A stretch of DNA of 64,000 nt from Marinilabiliales bacterium (GTDB taxonomy: Bacteria; Bacteroidota; Bacteroidia; Bacteroidales; SZUA-534): NCBI GenBank assembly GCA_003512955.1, contig DOTG01000044.1, positions 165,981 through 229,980 on the forward strand, written 5' to 3'. How positions within the stretch are numbered: position 1 is the first letter of the stretch; every line of letters starts with the position of its first letter. The notes beneath the pieces are model-generated. The model was not told the origin of the DNA. It saw only the letters and a list, made by a program, of their open reading frames with translations, and did no database searches. Shown here in pieces: positions 62,667 to 64,000 of the stretch. The position numbers were made by a program, and so were the translations under genes.

Positions 62667-64000
62667 ATGAGAAAAATTCTTACAATTGTAGCGGCGATAG
62701 CACTGACTGCTAGTGCAATAGCCCAATCGCCGGAAAAAATGAGCTATCAGGCAGTTATCCGCAATAGCAGCGATCAGTTAGTGGCGAACCAGCCTGTAGG
62801 CATGCAAATTAGTATTATTCAAGGTTCGGCAACAGGTTCGGTTGTTTATGCTGAAACACAAACACCAACATCCAATGCTAATGGATTGATAAGTATTGAA
62901 ATAGGAGGAGGAACAGTAGTGAGCGGGACATTCTCGTCGATAGATTGGACCAATGGCCCGTACTTTATTAAAACCGAGACCGACCCCACCGGTGGTACCG
63001 GTTATACCATTACCGGGACGACTCAATTGCTGAGCGTGCCCTATGCCTTGTATGCAAAAAATGCCGGGAATGGGTTTAGTGGCGATTTTAATGATCTGAT
63101 CAACATACCCGACCTAAGCCAATACTTAACCACAGAAATTGATAGTTCAACAACAAATGAGCTACAGGTTTTAAGCATAAGTAACGATACCATTTTCTTA
63201 TCAGACGGCGGATTTGTAAAACTTCCGGCAGGGACTTCATTTAGCGGGAGTTTTAACGATTTAACCGATGTCCCGGCAAACCTGGACACCGATACTACAG
63301 ACGATTTTGATGGTGATTTTGCACATTTGACAAATGTCCCGGCAGGCTTATCCGATGGAGATGACAACACACAGTTAACCGAAGCTGAAGTTGATGCCTA
63401 CGTAACAGACAATGGATATTTAACAACAGAAGTTGATGGTTCAACAACAAATGAACTCCAGGTAATTACAATAAGCAACGATACCATATTCCTTTCCGAT
63501 GGAGGTCTTGTAAAACTACCGGCCAGTGTTTCTTTTAGCGGTAGTTTTAATGACTTGGACAATATACCTACCACGTTAGCTGGCTATGGCATTACCGATG
63601 CCATGAACACCAGCCATGCAGCCAACGGAATAACATTGACCAATACCAGTAATTGGAATACAGCCTACGGTTGGGGGGACCATGTTTCTGCCGGTTACCT
63701 GACCAGCTATACCGAGACTGATCCCGCATGGACCACCGCTTCGACAAGTTATTACACCAAAACAAACATGCAGACCAGTGGAAGCGCCCAGCTTCATTTC
63801 GGTAACCTGACCAATACTCCAACCACCATATCGGGCTATGGCATTACCGATGCCATGAGCACAAGCCATGCTGCCAACGGCATTACCTCGACCAATATCA
63901 GCAACTGGAACACGGCTTACGGCTGGGGAGACCATGCTTCTGCCGGTTACCTGACCAGCTATACCGAGACTGACCCTGCATGGACCACCGCTTCGACAAG
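62667..64000 (+). CDS. Long repetitive surface protein with tail-fibre-like repeats (runs off the right edge)
   Basis: A frame opens at ATG 62667, four bases after the previous stop, and stays open to the window edge (at least 444 codons). The signal peptide ends SAIAQ (about 20). A beta-rich start (25-130) is followed by repeats: a 98-residue unit (294 bp; 63135 and 63429) with TNELQV and SNDTIFLSDGG, and an 84-residue unit (252 bp; from 63582 and 63834) with GYGITDAM, SNWNTAYGWGDH and ASAGYLTSYTETDPAWTT. These repeats recall phage tail-fibre and adhesin proteins, here secreted by the cell. Not a prophage: no other phage genes are seen. Confidence 0.88.
   Translation, partial: MRKILTIVAAIALTASAIAQSPEKMSYQAVIRNSSDQLVANQPVGMQISIIQGSATGSVVYAETQTPTSNANGLISIEIGGGTVVSGTFSSIDWTNGPYFIKTETDPTGGTGYTITGTTQLLSVPYALYAKNAGNGFSGDFNDLINIPDLSQYLTTEIDSSTTNELQVLSISNDTIFLSDGGFVKLPAGTSFSGSFNDLTDVPANLDTDTTDDFDGDFAHLTNVPAGLSDGDDNTQLTEAEVDAYVTDNGYLTTEVDGSTTNELQVITISNDTIFLSDGGLVKLPASVSFSGSFNDLDNIPTTLAGYGITDAMNTSHAANGITLTNTSNWNTAYGWGDHVSAGYLTSYTETDPAWTTASTSYYTKTNMQTSGSAQLHFGNLTNTPTTISGYGITDAMSTSHAANGITSTNISNWNTAYGWGDHASAGYLTSYTETDPAWTTAST
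63135..63722 (+). repeat. 294-bp direct repeat within the surface protein gene
   Basis: Copies begin at 63135 and 63429 and encode a 98-residue unit; the first part of the unit, around SNDTIFLSDGG, is well conserved between the copies, the rest more loosely. The second copy merges into the 252-bp repeat series. Confidence 0.75.
63582..64000 (+). repeat. 252-bp near-identical direct repeat within the surface protein gene
   Basis: Two copies with a period of 252 bp, from 63582 and 63834; the second is cut by the window edge. They encode the GYGITDAM...YGWGDH unit and are highly similar at base level, indicating recent duplication. Confidence 0.9.

Noticed and set aside
62778..63935. Several minus-strand open frames opposite the repetitive surface protein
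   Set aside because: They are antisense to an open plus-strand frame with a signal peptide and recognisable repeats; the repeats create the antisense frames.
62667..64000. Prophage tail region
   Set aside because: Only the tail-fibre-like repeats are seen; the protein has a signal peptide and follows a T9SS-sorted protein, and no phage structural, lysis or integrase genes are present.
1..64000. CRISPR array or rRNA genes
   Set aside because: No regularly spaced repeats of the right size and no rRNA sequence were seen on either strand.

Overview
The window looks like chromosomal DNA of a Bacteroidota bacterium, probably an environmental Bacteroidales/Marinilabiliales-type lineage (the order is inference). 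The support is: promoters of the -33 TTTG / -7 TAnnTTTG type, clearest before the tRNA gene; almost no Shine-Dalgarno sites; a T9SS-type sorting tail; TPR-PD40-OmpA (PorE-like) envelope proteins; a two-component-type beta-propeller with a Y_Y_Y domain; DUF3857 proteins; and a bifunctional aminolipid acyltransferase. The content is dominated by signalling and envelope sensing, with little core metabolism, no rRNA, no transposase and no CRISPR array.

Layout. (1) 1-9278, minus strand: a sensory operon of a dCache/PAS/GAF protein without a kinase, a TonB-dependent receptor, a YfiR-domain histidine kinase, an Rcp1-like response regulator, a REC-PAS-PAS protein without a kinase, and the first codons of another gene. 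(2) 9939-14060, plus: a receiver fused to a degenerate kinase, directly abutting an ABCG-type ABC transporter. (3) 14139-19131: a SpoIIE-type phosphatase and two acyltransferase genes (PlsC-like and OlsF-like). (4) 19175-20641: a small AT-rich patch with an AAA/DUF4143 ATPase. (5) 20694-25228, minus: GH13 glucosidase, PHP-glycosyltransferase fusion, tRNA-Arg(ACG). (6) 25337-35844: a lipoprotein, a TPR-PAS histidine kinase, a ROK kinase, a PorE-like protein and a propeller-SpoIIE phosphatase. (7) 36157-40692, plus: TlpA-like thioredoxin, SpmA/SpmB-like membrane protein, an unknown coupled gene, M13 peptidase. (8) 41001-44784, minus: two DUF3857/transglutaminase-fold paralogues, one with its catalytic residues replaced. 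(9) 45204-50807, minus: STAS protein, CHASE8-HAMP-HisKA-HATPase-REC-Hpt hybrid kinase, YfiR, and TPR-PD40-OmpA protein. (10) 50891-57583: a methyltransferase-like protein, TPR protein, another PorE-like protein, a beta-helix lipoprotein and bacteriohemerythrin. (11) 57603-64000: a LytS-like membrane hybrid kinase, a PLD-nuclease/HA-repeat protein, a T9SS-tail protein and the start of a long repetitive surface protein that runs off the right edge.

The most interesting unit is the operon at 45204-50807. It has the parts of the Pseudomonas YfiBNR system (an OmpA-like outer-membrane partner, the periplasmic YfiR protein and a CHASE8-HAMP membrane protein), but the diguanylate cyclase output is replaced by a phosphorelay kinase with REC and Hpt, followed by a STAS anti-sigma-antagonist-like protein. 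A second variant at 2059-3954 has the YfiR domain fused to a histidine kinase through a long coiled coil. With two SpoIIE-type phosphatases and one STAS protein, the window suggests an envelope-sensing network joining YfiR modules, phosphorelay and partner switching. The wiring is inferred from gene content and order.
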